From Cytophagales bacterium (GTDB taxonomy: Bacteria; Pseudomonadota; Gammaproteobacteria; Burkholderiales; Burkholderiaceae_C): DNA of 46,725 nucleotides. The stretch covers positions 1 to 46,725 of the forward strand of contig JASGCK010000017.1 in assembly GCA_030054145.1 (NCBI GenBank), in the 5' to 3' direction. How positions within the stretch are numbered: position 1 is the stretch's first letter; the number at the start of each line of letters is the position of its first letter. The notes under the pieces were generated by a model. It had not been told where the DNA came from. It did no database searches and saw nothing but the letters and a program-made list of their open reading frames with translations. Below are positions 37,091 through 46,725 of the stretch, piece after piece. The position numbers were made by a program, and so were the translations under genes.

Positions 37091-37101
<11 letters not shown>
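35737..37101 (+). CDS. Retron effector: ABC-type ATPase with C-terminal TOPRIM/OLD-like domain
   Basis: The 454-residue protein has Walker A CLVGKNGTGKTTLAKAIL (32-40), a signature-like FSSGEYFLINLHRK (185-198), Walker B SLLVIDEIDISLD (204-216) and the switch His in VFTSHSLAMMQ. This is an SMC/OLD-type ATPase. Residues about 313-385 look like a TOPRIM core: YVIIAAGGGTEVVRLM, then VIAVLDGDQKSK with a DxD (D351, D353) and PVWNVEQAFWDEF. The usual first acidic residue of TOPRIM is replaced by Ala/Gly, with E326 nearby. In known retrons of this layout (Retron-Eco8-like) the OLD-like effector is held inactive by RT-msDNA and kills or arrests phage-infected cells. Its stop overlaps the queA start by 11 bp. 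Confidence 0.85.
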
Positions 37102-39428
<2,327 letters not shown>

Positions 39429-39431
39429 ATC

Positions 39432-41507
39432 ATGAGGTGCGCACGCCCTGTCATCGGCTGCTTGCTTGGATTTTTCTTGGCGTGCAGTTTTGCGCAAACG
39501 CAAGCACCGCGTGCGGCAAGTTTGTTTGCTGGCGCTGACGCAAGCAAGTCGATCAGTCACGTGGTTGCCACCCCTCGCGTGCGGGCGGAGCTGATGGCTG
39601 ATGCGCCTGATGGCGTGCAAGTGGGCAAGCCGCTCACGCTTGGTTTGCAATTGCAGCATCAAGCTGGCTGGCATACGTATTGGAAGAACCCGGGCGATTC
39701 GGGTTTGCCAACGCAGCTTCAGTGGACGCTGCCTGCTGGCGTGACCGCAAGTGCGATCCAGTGGCCGGTGCCGCAAAAAATCCCCGTGGCAAATCTGGCG
39801 AACTATGGTTATGAGGGCACGGTGTTGCTCGCCGTGCCTGCGACCGTGTCTAGCGGTTTTCAAGCCGTGGGTACGGAGATGACGGTTCATCTGAAAGCTC
39901 AGTGGTTGGTGTGTAAAACCGAATGCATTCCTGAGGAGGGTGAGTTCGTGCTGAAGTTGCCTGTGCGTGGTTCGGCGGCCATCCATCGCGCATCGTTTGA
40001 TTCTGCACAAGCCAGTTTGCCTAAAGCGCATCAAGGTGAGGCTCGCTTTTCTTTGCACGATAAAACACTCAAGCTAACTGCGGTGGGCTTGCCTGCGGCA
40101 TGGCAAGGCAAGCCGCTAGAGGCGTTTCCAGAAGATGCGGAAATAATTGAAACGGCTGCTAAGCCAGAGCAGACGTGGGCTGGCGGGCAATGGACGGGCG
40201 CTATGCGGCTCCATGCGCAGCGCACAAATAGCCCTGCCAAGATGGCGTGGTTGCTCAAGCCTGCGGGTGGGCAAAACCATGCGGCCGTGCGCGTAGAGGC
40301 CTTGTTGGATGGCGTTTGGCCAGCTGCGGCGCTCGCCAAGCCCCTAGGCATCAGCCCTGCGCTTGATGCGGCGCTCGCACAAAGCGCAGCGAATGCTCTC
40401 GATGTGCCCGCTGCCAATTGGATGAGTGCCACCTATGGGCTGGCTATTTTGGGCGCACTACTGGGCGGTTTGATTTTGAATTTGATGCCTTGCGTGCTCC
40501 CTGTGCTGGCCATTAAGTTACTGAGTTTTACGCCTAAAAAAGCGTCGACCGCTTCCGTTGTTTTGCCTGTTCGAGCATCAAGCGGATTGTTTGCGCTGGG
40601 TGTTGTCGGGGCTTTTGTTTTGCTGGGCGGCTTGCTTTTGTTGCTTCGCGGTGCGGGGCAAAGTTTGGGCTGGGGCTTTCAATTGCAATCGCCCGCGATG
40701 GTGCTATCGCTGGCGCTTTTGTTTTTATTCATCGGACTTAATTTGTGGGGTCTCTTTGACGTGCGATTGTTGTTACCCACATCGGTTGCCAACTTTCAGT
40801 CAAACAATCCACGCATTGAGTCACTGGCCAGTGGTGTCTTGGCGGTGTTGATTGCTACGCCATGCACCGCGCCGTTTATGGGCGCGTCTTTGGGCTTGGC
40901 GATGACGCTGCCCACGCTGCAAGCGCTACTCATTTTTTTAGCGCTAGGGCTGGGCATGGCGCTCCCATTTATCTTGATTGCGCTCTTCCCTAGTACGGGC
41001 GTGTGGCTACTCAAAGTGCTGCCCAAGCCGGGCGCGTGGATGCAAACGCTACGCCGTTGGCTTGCCTTGCCAATGTTTGTAACGGCGGCATGGTTGGTGT
41101 GGGTGTTTGCGGTGCAAATCAATGCAGCAACGGCAAGCACGCAAGCCGTGCCAGCTGGCAACCAAGCGCATGAGACAGTTTGGCAAAGCTGGAGCTTAGA
41201 GAAGCAAGTGGCGGCTCGGGCTACGGGGCGCGCGGTGTTTGTGGACTTCACCGCTGCGTGGTGCATCACGTGCCAAGTGAACAAATCGACCACGCTGGGT
41301 AGCGCCGAAATTGAAGCCGCATTCCAAGCCAAAAATGTGCTGTTGCTACGCGCCGATTGGACTGCGCCCAATGCGGCAATTGCTGCTGAACTGGCGCGGC
41401 TGGGGCGCTCGGGGCTGCCCGTTTATGCGTATTATTTGCCAAACGCAGCAGCCCCCCTATTGCTGCCCGAGGTGTTGACGAAGGCGATTGTTTTGGCTGC
41501 GCTGTAA
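39432..41507 (+). CDS. DsbD/ScsB-type thiol:disulfide interchange protein
   Basis: This 691-residue membrane reductase has a signal peptide (RPVIGCLLGFFLACSFAQTQA) and a periplasmic N-terminal immunoglobulin-like domain with WLVCKTECIPEEGEF. The membrane core has the two redox-active cysteine motifs LNLMPCVLPVLAIKLL and IATPCTAPFMGASLGLA. The C-terminal thioredoxin domain has FTAAWCITCQVNKSTTL. It carries electrons from cytoplasmic thioredoxin to periplasmic partners such as DsbC, CcmG-like proteins or peroxide reductases. The N-terminal TECIPEEG motif is more ScsB-like than classic DsbD. It begins 3 bp after tgt and precedes msrP, so it may feed methionine or cysteine repair. Confidence 0.9.
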   Translation: MRCARPVIGCLLGFFLACSFAQTQAPRAASLFAGADASKSISHVVATPRVRAELMADAPDGVQVGKPLTLGLQLQHQAGWHTYWKNPGDSGLPTQLQWTLPAGVTASAIQWPVPQKIPVANLANYGYEGTVLLAVPATVSSGFQAVGTEMTVHLKAQWLVCKTECIPEEGEFVLKLPVRGSAAIHRASFDSAQASLPKAHQGEARFSLHDKTLKLTAVGLPAAWQGKPLEAFPEDAEIIETAAKPEQTWAGGQWTGAMRLHAQRTNSPAKMAWLLKPAGGQNHAAVRVEALLDGVWPAAALAKPLGISPALDAALAQSAANALDVPAANWMSATYGLAILGALLGGLILNLMPCVLPVLAIKLLSFTPKKASTASVVLPVRASSGLFALGVVGAFVLLGGLLLLLRGAGQSLGWGFQLQSPAMVLSLALLFLFIGLNLWGLFDVRLLLPTSVANFQSNNPRIESLASGVLAVLIATPCTAPFMGASLGLAMTLPTLQALLIFLALGLGMALPFILIALFPSTGVWLLKVLPKPGAWMQTLRRWLALPMFVTAAWLVWVFAVQINAATASTQAVPAGNQAHETVWQSWSLEKQVAARATGRAVFVDFTAAWCITCQVNKSTTLGSAEIEAAFQAKNVLLLRADWTAPNAAIAAELARLGRSGLPVYAYYLPNAAAPLLLPEVLTKAIVLAAL

Positions 41508-41557
41508 GAAGTTGGCCTTGACCGCGACTGATTTTTAACTTTTTAAAGGACTGTGTT

Positions 41558-42562
41558 ATGTTGATTCAAACTCAAAACGCGCGCGCATCTGGCTTCATGC
41601 ATCCACGCTCATCCGAGATCACCGCGCAAGCGGATTACGCGCGTCGTCGCCAACTACTCAAGCTCTTTGCCAGCGGCGCGGCTGGAGCAGCGCTAGCGGC
41701 CGTTGCTAGCCGCGAGGCGTTTGCGGTCACGGCACCTGGCAAGCACAAAGCCTTAGCCAGCGTGCCCTCCAAGGTATCTGGTGCGACGACGATGGAAAAA
41801 ATAACCGACTACAAAGACGCGAGCACCTACAACAATTACTACGAGTTTGGTACGGATAAATCCGATCCTGCCAAAACGGCGCATACGCTCAAAACCACGC
41901 CTTGGACGATTGAGGTTGAGGGCCTTGTAAAAAAGCCCGCCAAATATGCGCTGGAAGACGTGATGAAGATGAGTGCGATGGAGGAGCGCATTTACCGTTT
42001 GCGTTGCGTGGAAGGCTGGTCGATGGTGATTCCGTGGGTGGGCTACTCGATGTCCGAGTTCATTAAAAAAATCGAGCCTTTGCCTAGCGCCAAGTTTGTC
42101 GAATTTGTCACGCTTGCCGACAAAACGCAAATGCCCGGCATTAGCTCGTCGGTGCTTGACTGGCCCTATGTGGAAGGGCTGCGATTAGATGAAGCCATGC
42201 ATCCGCTCACCTTGCTGGCGTTTGGGATGTATGGCGAAGTGCTACCCAACCAAAGCGGTGCGCCCGTGCGCTTGGTTGTGCCTTGGAAGTACGGTTTTAA
42301 AAGCGCCAAGAGCATTGTCAAAATTCGCTTCACCGACAAGATGCCCGCCACCGCTTGGAACAAAGCGGCAAAGCAAGAGTACGGTTTTTATTCCAACGTC
42401 AATCCGCTGGTTGACCATCCGCGCTGGAGCCAAGCGACCGAGCGGCGCATTGGCGATGGCGGTGGCTTGTTTGCCAAGCGATTAAAGACGGAAATGTTTA
42501 ACGGCTACGAAGCGCAGGTGGGGCAGCTCTACGCGGGCTTGGATTTGCGGAAGAATTTCTAA
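41558..42562 (+). CDS. msrP: Periplasmic methionine sulfoxide reductase catalytic subunit MsrP (YedY)
   Basis: The 334-residue molybdopterin enzyme has a Tat signal ([20 protein letters not shown], ending REAFA). The sulfite-oxidase-type fold carries the Mo-ligating Cys in [18 protein letters not shown], and [14 protein letters not shown] and [19 protein letters not shown] follow. It repairs oxidised Met in envelope proteins using electrons from the membrane haem protein MsrQ. An AAAGGA ribosome site precedes the ATG. msrQ usually follows directly, but here the next gene is fmt on the other strand with a 3-bp tail overlap. The partner must be elsewhere or absent. Confidence 0.93.
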   Translation: MLIQTQNARASGFMHPRSSEITAQADYARRRQLLKLFASGAAGAALAAVASREAFAVTAPGKHKALASVPSKVSGATTMEKITDYKDASTYNNYYEFGTDKSDPAKTAHTLKTTPWTIEVEGLVKKPAKYALEDVMKMSAMEERIYRLRCVEGWSMVIPWVGYSMSEFIKKIEPLPSAKFVEFVTLADKTQMPGISSSVLDWPYVEGLRLDEAMHPLTLLAFGMYGEVLPNQSGAPVRLVVPWKYGFKSAKSIVKIRFTDKMPATAWNKAAKQEYGFYSNVNPLVDHPRWSQATERRIGDGGGLFAKRLKTEMFNGYEAQVGQLYAGLDLRKNF

Positions 42563-43482
42563 ATAGATGATTGCAGCCCACGCAAATAATCTGCTGCACT
42601 CATGCGCTTGCCGCCAGCGCGTTGCAGCTCTGTGATGTAGAGCGTCCCAAGGTTGTCGTCCCTGCTGTGGCCCGTGTTCATGGGAATGCCTGCGAGCGTC
42701 GGCTCTAGCTGCGCTCGCCACACTTTGACGGTCTCGCCATTTAGCTCAGCCGTGCAGCCTGGCGCTGGATTGAGTGCGCGGATTTTGCGCTCGATGACCG
42801 CAGCACTTTGCGACCAATCAATGGCAGATTCTTGCTTGGAAATTTTTGCCGCATAGGTCACGCCAGCCGCTGGTTGCGGCGTAGCTTGCAGTTGAGCGTA
42901 GTCGCGCAAGGCTTGCTGGATAAGGCCTGCGCCCAATGCGGCTAGCTTGTCGTGCAGTGTTTGCGTGGTGTCGTCCGTGGCAATGGGCAGGGATTGTTTG
43001 AGCAGCATCGCCCCCGTATCTAAGCCCGCATCCATTTGCATGATGGTGATGCCTGTTGCCAGATCGCCCGCTTCGATGGCGCGGTGAATTGGCGCTGCAC
43101 CGCGCCAGCGCGGCAGTAGTGAGGCGTGGATGTTGAGGCAGCCGTGTGTGGGTGTATTCAGCGCCCACTCGGGCAAGATCAGTCCATAAGCCGCAACGAT
43201 CATAAAGTCGGCGCGTGCCGCTTCAATGATTTTTTGTGCGGCGGCGGCCTCGCTGGGGTACTTGCCATCCAAGCGCAAACTGAGCGGCTGCAGCACAGCA
43301 ATGCCGTGCTTTTGTGCGAGTTGTTTGACGGCGGAGGGTTGCAGTTTGAGACCGCGTCCTGCGGGACGATCAGGCTGCGTGAGCACCAGAGCGACCTCGG
43401 CCGATAAGCCAGAGCCCTTATCCAGTAAGGCTTGCAGGGCAACGGCAGCAAACTTTGGCGTACCTGCAAAAATCAGTCTCAT
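42559..43482 (-). CDS. fmt: Methionyl-tRNA formyltransferase
   Basis: The 307-residue product has the normal length. It begins [20 protein letters not shown] and has the catalytic loop [20 protein letters not shown] (Asn/His) with the downstream Asp in GLDTGAMLL. The C-terminal tRNA-binding domain follows. It formylates initiator Met-tRNA with 10-formyl-THF. The usual partner def is not beside it. Instead its ATG overlaps the dsbA stop (ATGA), so translation is coupled to dsbA, an unusual pairing. Confidence 0.95.
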   Translation of the reverse strand: MRLIFAGTPKFAAVALQALLDKGSGLSAEVALVLTQPDRPAGRGLKLQPSAVKQLAQKHGIAVLQPLSLRLDGKYPSEAAAAQKIIEAARADFMIVAAYGLILPEWALNTPTHGCLNIHASLLPRWRGAAPIHRAIEAGDLATGITIMQMDAGLDTGAMLLKQSLPIATDDTTQTLHDKLAALGAGLIQQALRDYAQLQATPQPAAGVTYAAKISKQESAIDWSQSAAVIERKIRALNPAPGCTAELNGETVKVWRAQLEPTLAGIPMNTGHSRDDNLGTLYITELQRAGGKRMSAADYLRGLQSSI

Positions 43483-44165
43483 CGTTTTTTGCGTTGGACG
43501 GCAATCAAATAATCGGTGATTTGCAAGGCACGCGCCATGCTTTGCGCCATCGCGCCGTCGGTATAAAACTGACCCGCAATGCCAAGCGCAGGCACGCCCG
43601 TGACGTTGTAGGCGTCTTGCAGTTGTGTGGCTCTGGTGGCTTTAGACCCAATAGCGAAGCTATCGTAAATCTTGGTGAACTTGGCTTTGTCAAGTCCTTG
43701 CTTGGTCGCCCAGTCAATTATTTTTTCGCGGCTAGACAAGTCTAGCTTTTCGGTGTGAATCGCCGCAAAAACCTTGGAGTGCAGTTGTTCAACTTTGCCC
43801 ATAGCCTCTAGTGTGTAGAAGAGTTTTTGATCGAGCACGAAGTCAGGTCGAAACGCGACATGAACACGGCGGAAGTGTACGTCTTTCGGTAGTTTTTTAA
43901 GCCACACTTGCAAGGCGGGTTCAAAGTGATGGCAGTGTGGGCAGTGATACCAAAAAAACTCAACGACTTCAATTTTTCCCTTCACGCCCTCGGTGGGCGC
44001 AGGCTTGGCAAGCTGGTTGTAGTCAATCCCCTCTTCGGGCGGCTTGCCTTGCGCCAAGCTGGGCGCACTGCGCACGCCAGCGAGCAGCGCCATTGCGCCG
44101 ATGGATAAGCCGCCAAGCTCGCGGCGTGATAGGTCAAGAGATGAGGCAGTAACAATAGACTTCAT
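43479..44165 (-). CDS. dsbA: Thiol:disulfide interchange protein DsbA
   Basis: ATG 44165 ([20 protein letters not shown]) follows a TTTTGGAG ribosome site, which overlaps the would-be earlier TTG start. The product has 228 residues. The active site is [17 protein letters not shown] (CPHC), and the cis-Pro loop is [12 protein letters not shown]. The signal region [20 protein letters not shown] has a twin-Arg pair and looks Tat-like, unusual for DsbA, which normally uses Sec/SRP. It introduces disulfides in periplasmic proteins. It sits between the SPOR gene and fmt on the same strand. Confidence 0.93.
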   Translation of the reverse strand: MKSIVTASSLDLSRRELGGLSIGAMALLAGVRSAPSLAQGKPPEEGIDYNQLAKPAPTEGVKGKIEVVEFFWYHCPHCHHFEPALQVWLKKLPKDVHFRRVHVAFRPDFVLDQKLFYTLEAMGKVEQLHSKVFAAIHTEKLDLSSREKIIDWATKQGLDKAKFTKIYDSFAIGSKATRATQLQDAYNVTGVPALGIAGQFYTDGAMAQSMARALQITDYLIAVQRKKR

Positions 44166-44206
44166 AAATGAAAACTCCAAAAGGCAAAGACTAAAAAATG
44201 GATGGC

Positions 44207-44857
44207 TTATTTTTGACTGCGCACAACAATGGCTTCAAAGCCCGCCGCCTCTAGGCTGCTTTTAGCTTTATCACTTGCGGCTTGACTGTTAAACGGACCT
44301 ACGCGAACGCGGTACACCGTATGACCAGTTTGCTCGCGCTCCACAATTTTGCCCTCAAAGTTGGTCAGCGCTAGTTTGCCGCGCATAGCTTCCGCCTCCG
44401 CGTGACTGCGGTACGCGCCTACTTGGACGTAGTACTCGGTGGCGGCAGCTTCGGTTGCTGCGGGCGCTGGCGCGGTTTTAACAGCGGGGGGCGTGGTGGC
44501 GGCGGCGGGTGTGGCGGGCGCGGTGGGCGCGGTTGGCGTGGCGGCAGGCGCAGCTGGTGGCGCTGGCGTTGTTTTCGCGGGCGCAGTCGTTACCGGCGCT
44601 GCGGGGTTTGCCGCGTCTGCGGGCTTGGCTTGTGGCTTGGGCGCGAGCGCAGCATTGGGGTCCCAATCTTTGTTCTTGGTCTTTTCCGCCGCATCTTGCG
44701 CGGCGGTTCGATTGGCGTTTTTGTTATTAAACGGCGTGGGCACTTTCATCACGTACATAGCGACAGCAAGCGCTAGTCCAAGACCGACTAAGAGTCCCAC
44801 AATGATTCCCAAAATAGTTCCGCCACGTTGGCGCTGTTTGTCTGCGTGGTGCTTCAT
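44207..44857 (-). CDS. SPOR-domain cell-division/peptidoglycan-binding protein (FtsN-like)
   Basis: The 216-residue bitopic protein has a short basic cytoplasmic start and a membrane segment (GTILGIIVGLLVGLGLALAV, residues 13-33). A long Ala/Pro/Thr-rich linker follows (e.g. PAPPAAPAATPTAPTAPATP). The C-terminal SPOR domain runs from YYVQVGAYRSHAEAEAMRG to RVRVGPFNSQAASDKAKSSL. SPOR domains bind denuded glycan strands at the septum. The layout is that of FtsN or a related division protein. The gene lies 12 bp after argS, a common neighbour in this group. Confidence 0.9.
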   Translation of the reverse strand: MKHHADKQRQRGGTILGIIVGLLVGLGLALAVAMYVMKVPTPFNNKNANRTAAQDAAEKTKNKDWDPNAALAPKPQAKPADAANPAAPVTTAPAKTTPAPPAAPAATPTAPTAPATPAAATTPPAVKTAPAPAATEAAATEYYVQVGAYRSHAEAEAMRGKLALTNFEGKIVEREQTGHTVYRVRVGPFNSQAASDKAKSSLEAAGFEAIVVRSQK

Positions 44858-44869
44858 GGGTTTGATCCT

Positions 44870-46642
44870 CTACATTTTTTCGGGGGCGCTAACGCCTAAA
44901 ACCGCCAAGCCATTTCTTAACACTTGCGCGGTTGCCGCTATTAACGCCAAACGCGCCAGTTTGGTTGGCACATCGTCCACCAAAATACGCTCAGCATCGT
45001 AGTAGCTATGGTAACTGCTGGCTAAATCGCGCAAATAAAAAGTGACATCATGCGGCGCAAAGCCTTTGGCGGCTTCGGTCAACATGGCGGGATATTTGGC
45101 GAGCTGTAGCATGAGCGCTTGTGCGGCGGGGCTGTCCAGCGGTGATAAATCGACGGACGAAAGCGCGGCGATTGGTGCGGCGACATCCCCCATCTCGCCC
45201 ACCTGCGAGTGCGAATACGTGCGCAAAATGGAGCGAATCCGTGCGTGTGCGTACTGCACATAAAACACGGGATTGTCATTGTTCTTTTTGACGGCCAAGT
45301 CCACATCAAAGGTGTACTCGGTATCGGGTTTGCGCGAGAGCAAAAAGAAGCGCACGGCATCGGCGGACGTCCACTCAATCAAGTCACGCAGCGTGACGTA
45401 ACTGCCCGCGCGTTTAGAAATTTTGACCTCTTCGCCGTTTTTAATAACGCGCACCATCGTGTGCAGCACATAGTCGGGGTAGCCAACGGGGATGCCCACA
45501 TTCGCGGCTTGCAAGCCCGCACGAACGCGGGCAATCGTGCCGTGGTGATCGGTTCCTTGGATGTTGATGACGCGCGTAAATCCGCGCTCCCACTTGGCGA
45601 TGTGATACGCCACATCGGGCACGAAGTAGGTGTACACGCTCTCACCAGCCGAAGACTTGCGCCCGTCAGCTCCGCCTAGCGCGGACTTGCGCATGACGCG
45701 GTCTTTGTCGTCGCCGTACTCCGTGGATTTGAGCCACAGTGCGCCGTCCTGCTCGTAGGTTTTGCCAGCGGCGATTAGCTTGTTGACAGCGGCTTCGACG
45801 CGGCCGCTGGCATACAAGCTCGACTCCAAATAAAAGTTATCAAACTTCACGCGGAAGGCAGATAAATCCAAATCTTGTTCATGGCGCAAATACGCCACGG
45901 CAAAGGTGCGAATCGCCTCTGCATCGTCCACGCTGTTGCCCGTTGCCAAGTAGTCTCGTGCAATGTCGGCGATGTACTCACCGTTGTAAAACGCTTTGGA
46001 CGCTGGGTTTTCAGGGTCAATCGGCCAGCAAGCGTCGCCTGGCTTAAATCCTTTGGCGCGAAGCTGGGTTGATTTGGTGAGCGTGTCAATTTGCACCCCC
46101 GCGTCGTTGTAATAAAACTCACGATAAACCGACACGCCCTGCGTTGCAAACAAATTACAAATCGCGTCACCCAATGCGGCCTGCCGCCCGTGCCCCACGT
46201 GCAGGGGGCCTGTGGGGTTGGCGGAGACGAATTCCACAAGCAATCTTTCGCAAGCCTTATCGGGCGGGCTTTGCGCGGCACGCATGCTCTGCGAGCCATA
46301 TTCCATGCCGCTTTGCAAAATATCCGTCACCGTGGTTTGCTTCGCAGCAGGCTTGAGTCGGATATTGATAAAGCCAGGCCCCGCAATCTCCAAAGGCTCG
46401 GCCCACTTGGCAAAAGCGGGCGAGGCCTCAAGCGCCGCCTTCATCGTCTCGCCCAAAGCGCGTGGATTAGCCTTCAGTGTTTTCGAGAGCTGCATCGCCG
46501 ACGTAATCGCTAAATCACCATGCGCAGCAACTTTGGGCGACTCGAATTGCGCTGTGACCGAAGGCGGCAGCCCCGCGTCAGTTAAGAGCTTGTCAAGGGT
46601 GGATTGAAGGGCAGAGAGGAGTTCAGATTGGACGCGCAGCAT
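44870..46642 (-). CDS. argS: Arginyl-tRNA synthetase
   Basis: The 590-residue class I synthetase has an N-terminal additional domain (about residues 1-120) and the HIGH-type motif [20 protein letters not shown]. The KMSKS-like motif is [19 protein letters not shown]. Its DALR anticodon-binding domain has [15 protein letters not shown] and ends [15 protein letters not shown]. It charges tRNA-Arg and needs tRNA for activation. The start is ATG 46642. It is the first gene of the argS-SPOR-dsbA-fmt group. Confidence 0.96.
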   Translation of the reverse strand: MLRVQSELLSALQSTLDKLLTDAGLPPSVTAQFESPKVAAHGDLAITSAMQLSKTLKANPRALGETMKAALEASPAFAKWAEPLEIAGPGFINIRLKPAAKQTTVTDILQSGMEYGSQSMRAAQSPPDKACERLLVEFVSANPTGPLHVGHGRQAALGDAICNLFATQGVSVYREFYYNDAGVQIDTLTKSTQLRAKGFKPGDACWPIDPENPASKAFYNGEYIADIARDYLATGNSVDDAEAIRTFAVAYLRHEQDLDLSAFRVKFDNFYLESSLYASGRVEAAVNKLIAAGKTYEQDGALWLKSTEYGDDKDRVMRKSALGGADGRKSSAGESVYTYFVPDVAYHIAKWERGFTRVINIQGTDHHGTIARVRAGLQAANVGIPVGYPDYVLHTMVRVIKNGEEVKISKRAGSYVTLRDLIEWTSADAVRFFLLSRKPDTEYTFDVDLAVKKNNDNPVFYVQYAHARIRSILRTYSHSQVGEMGDVAAPIAALSSVDLSPLDSPAAQALMLQLAKYPAMLTEAAKGFAPHDVTFYLRDLASSYHSYYDAERILVDDVPTKLARLALIAATAQVLRNGLAVLGVSAPEKM

Positions 46643-46671
46643 GAGGTGATTTTAAGGTTGCAATTTAAAGC

Positions 46672-46725
46672 TGGACTTGTCCCCTAAAAGTGGACACTCA
46701 AAGATGAGAATTACAACTTATTTTG
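46672..46725. mobile_element. Possible insertion-sequence end at the right edge
   Basis: TGGACTTGTCCCCTAAAAGT followed by GGACACTC looks like the terminal inverted-repeat region of IS3-like elements, in which a GTCC...GGAC palindrome is common just before the first transposase gene. Only about 50 bp is visible and no transposase codons can be confirmed, so this is a tentative call. Confidence 0.35.

Overview
The window looks like the replication-origin neighbourhood of a betaproteobacterium, most likely of order Burkholderiales and near Comamonadaceae. The reasons are the dnaA-dnaN-gyrB block, the mnmG-rsmG-LysE-parA-parB order, a fused indolepyruvate ferredoxin oxidoreductase, a PhaM-type granule protein, DUF3567 and DUF1415 proteins, the ubiA-oxyR-recG cluster and the queA-tgt pair. 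Base composition is only moderately GC-rich for that group. The taxonomic assignment is an inference from gene content and order.

Layout. Positions 1-4366 (minus) hold the N-terminal 1455 codons of a giant two-partner-secretion (FhaB-like) adhesin with about eleven 70-residue beta-strand repeats; it runs off the left edge. An AT-rich divergent region separates it from a FAD-linked hydroxyacid dehydrogenase (4573-5964). From 6022 to 17891 everything is on the minus strand in transcription order dnaA, dnaN, gyrB, an AAA/DUF4143 ATPase, mnmG, rsmG, a LysE-type exporter, parA, parB. Two near-perfect parS sites lie inside rsmG and mnmG, and DnaA boxes lie in both gaps flanking dnaA. Then come a TlpA-like thioredoxin, a cytochrome c', a 1216-residue indolepyruvate oxidoreductase, a TPR/glycosyltransferase-like protein, PhaM, a metabolite:H+ symporter with a clear terminator, and a 55-residue membrane peptide.

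26858-31418 contains a tightly coupled minus-strand trio (FAH-like fragment, DUF1415, methyltransferase), divergent DUF3108 and DUF3567 genes, what looks like a decayed VapBC toxin-antitoxin locus, and ubiA-oxyR-recG. Between recG and queA an AT-richer cassette (about 34535-37101) carries a structured non-coding region, a retron-type reverse transcriptase and an ATPase with a C-terminal TOPRIM/OLD-like domain. I read this as an anti-phage retron, and it is the most interesting system in the window. After it come queA, tgt, a DsbD-type reductase and MsrP on the plus strand, then fmt, dsbA, a SPOR protein and argS on the minus strand. The last 50 bases may be the end of an insertion sequence.

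A second theme is a dispersed palindromic repeat (core TCGACAAGCTCAGGGCGAA and its complement). It occurs once between genes and four times inside coding sequences, three of them in one gene, each time without breaking the frame. Several genes also serve periplasmic thiol and methionine redox chemistry (TlpA-like, DsbD-like, MsrP, DsbA), with OxyR as a peroxide sensor. No tRNA or rRNA genes and no CRISPR array were seen.
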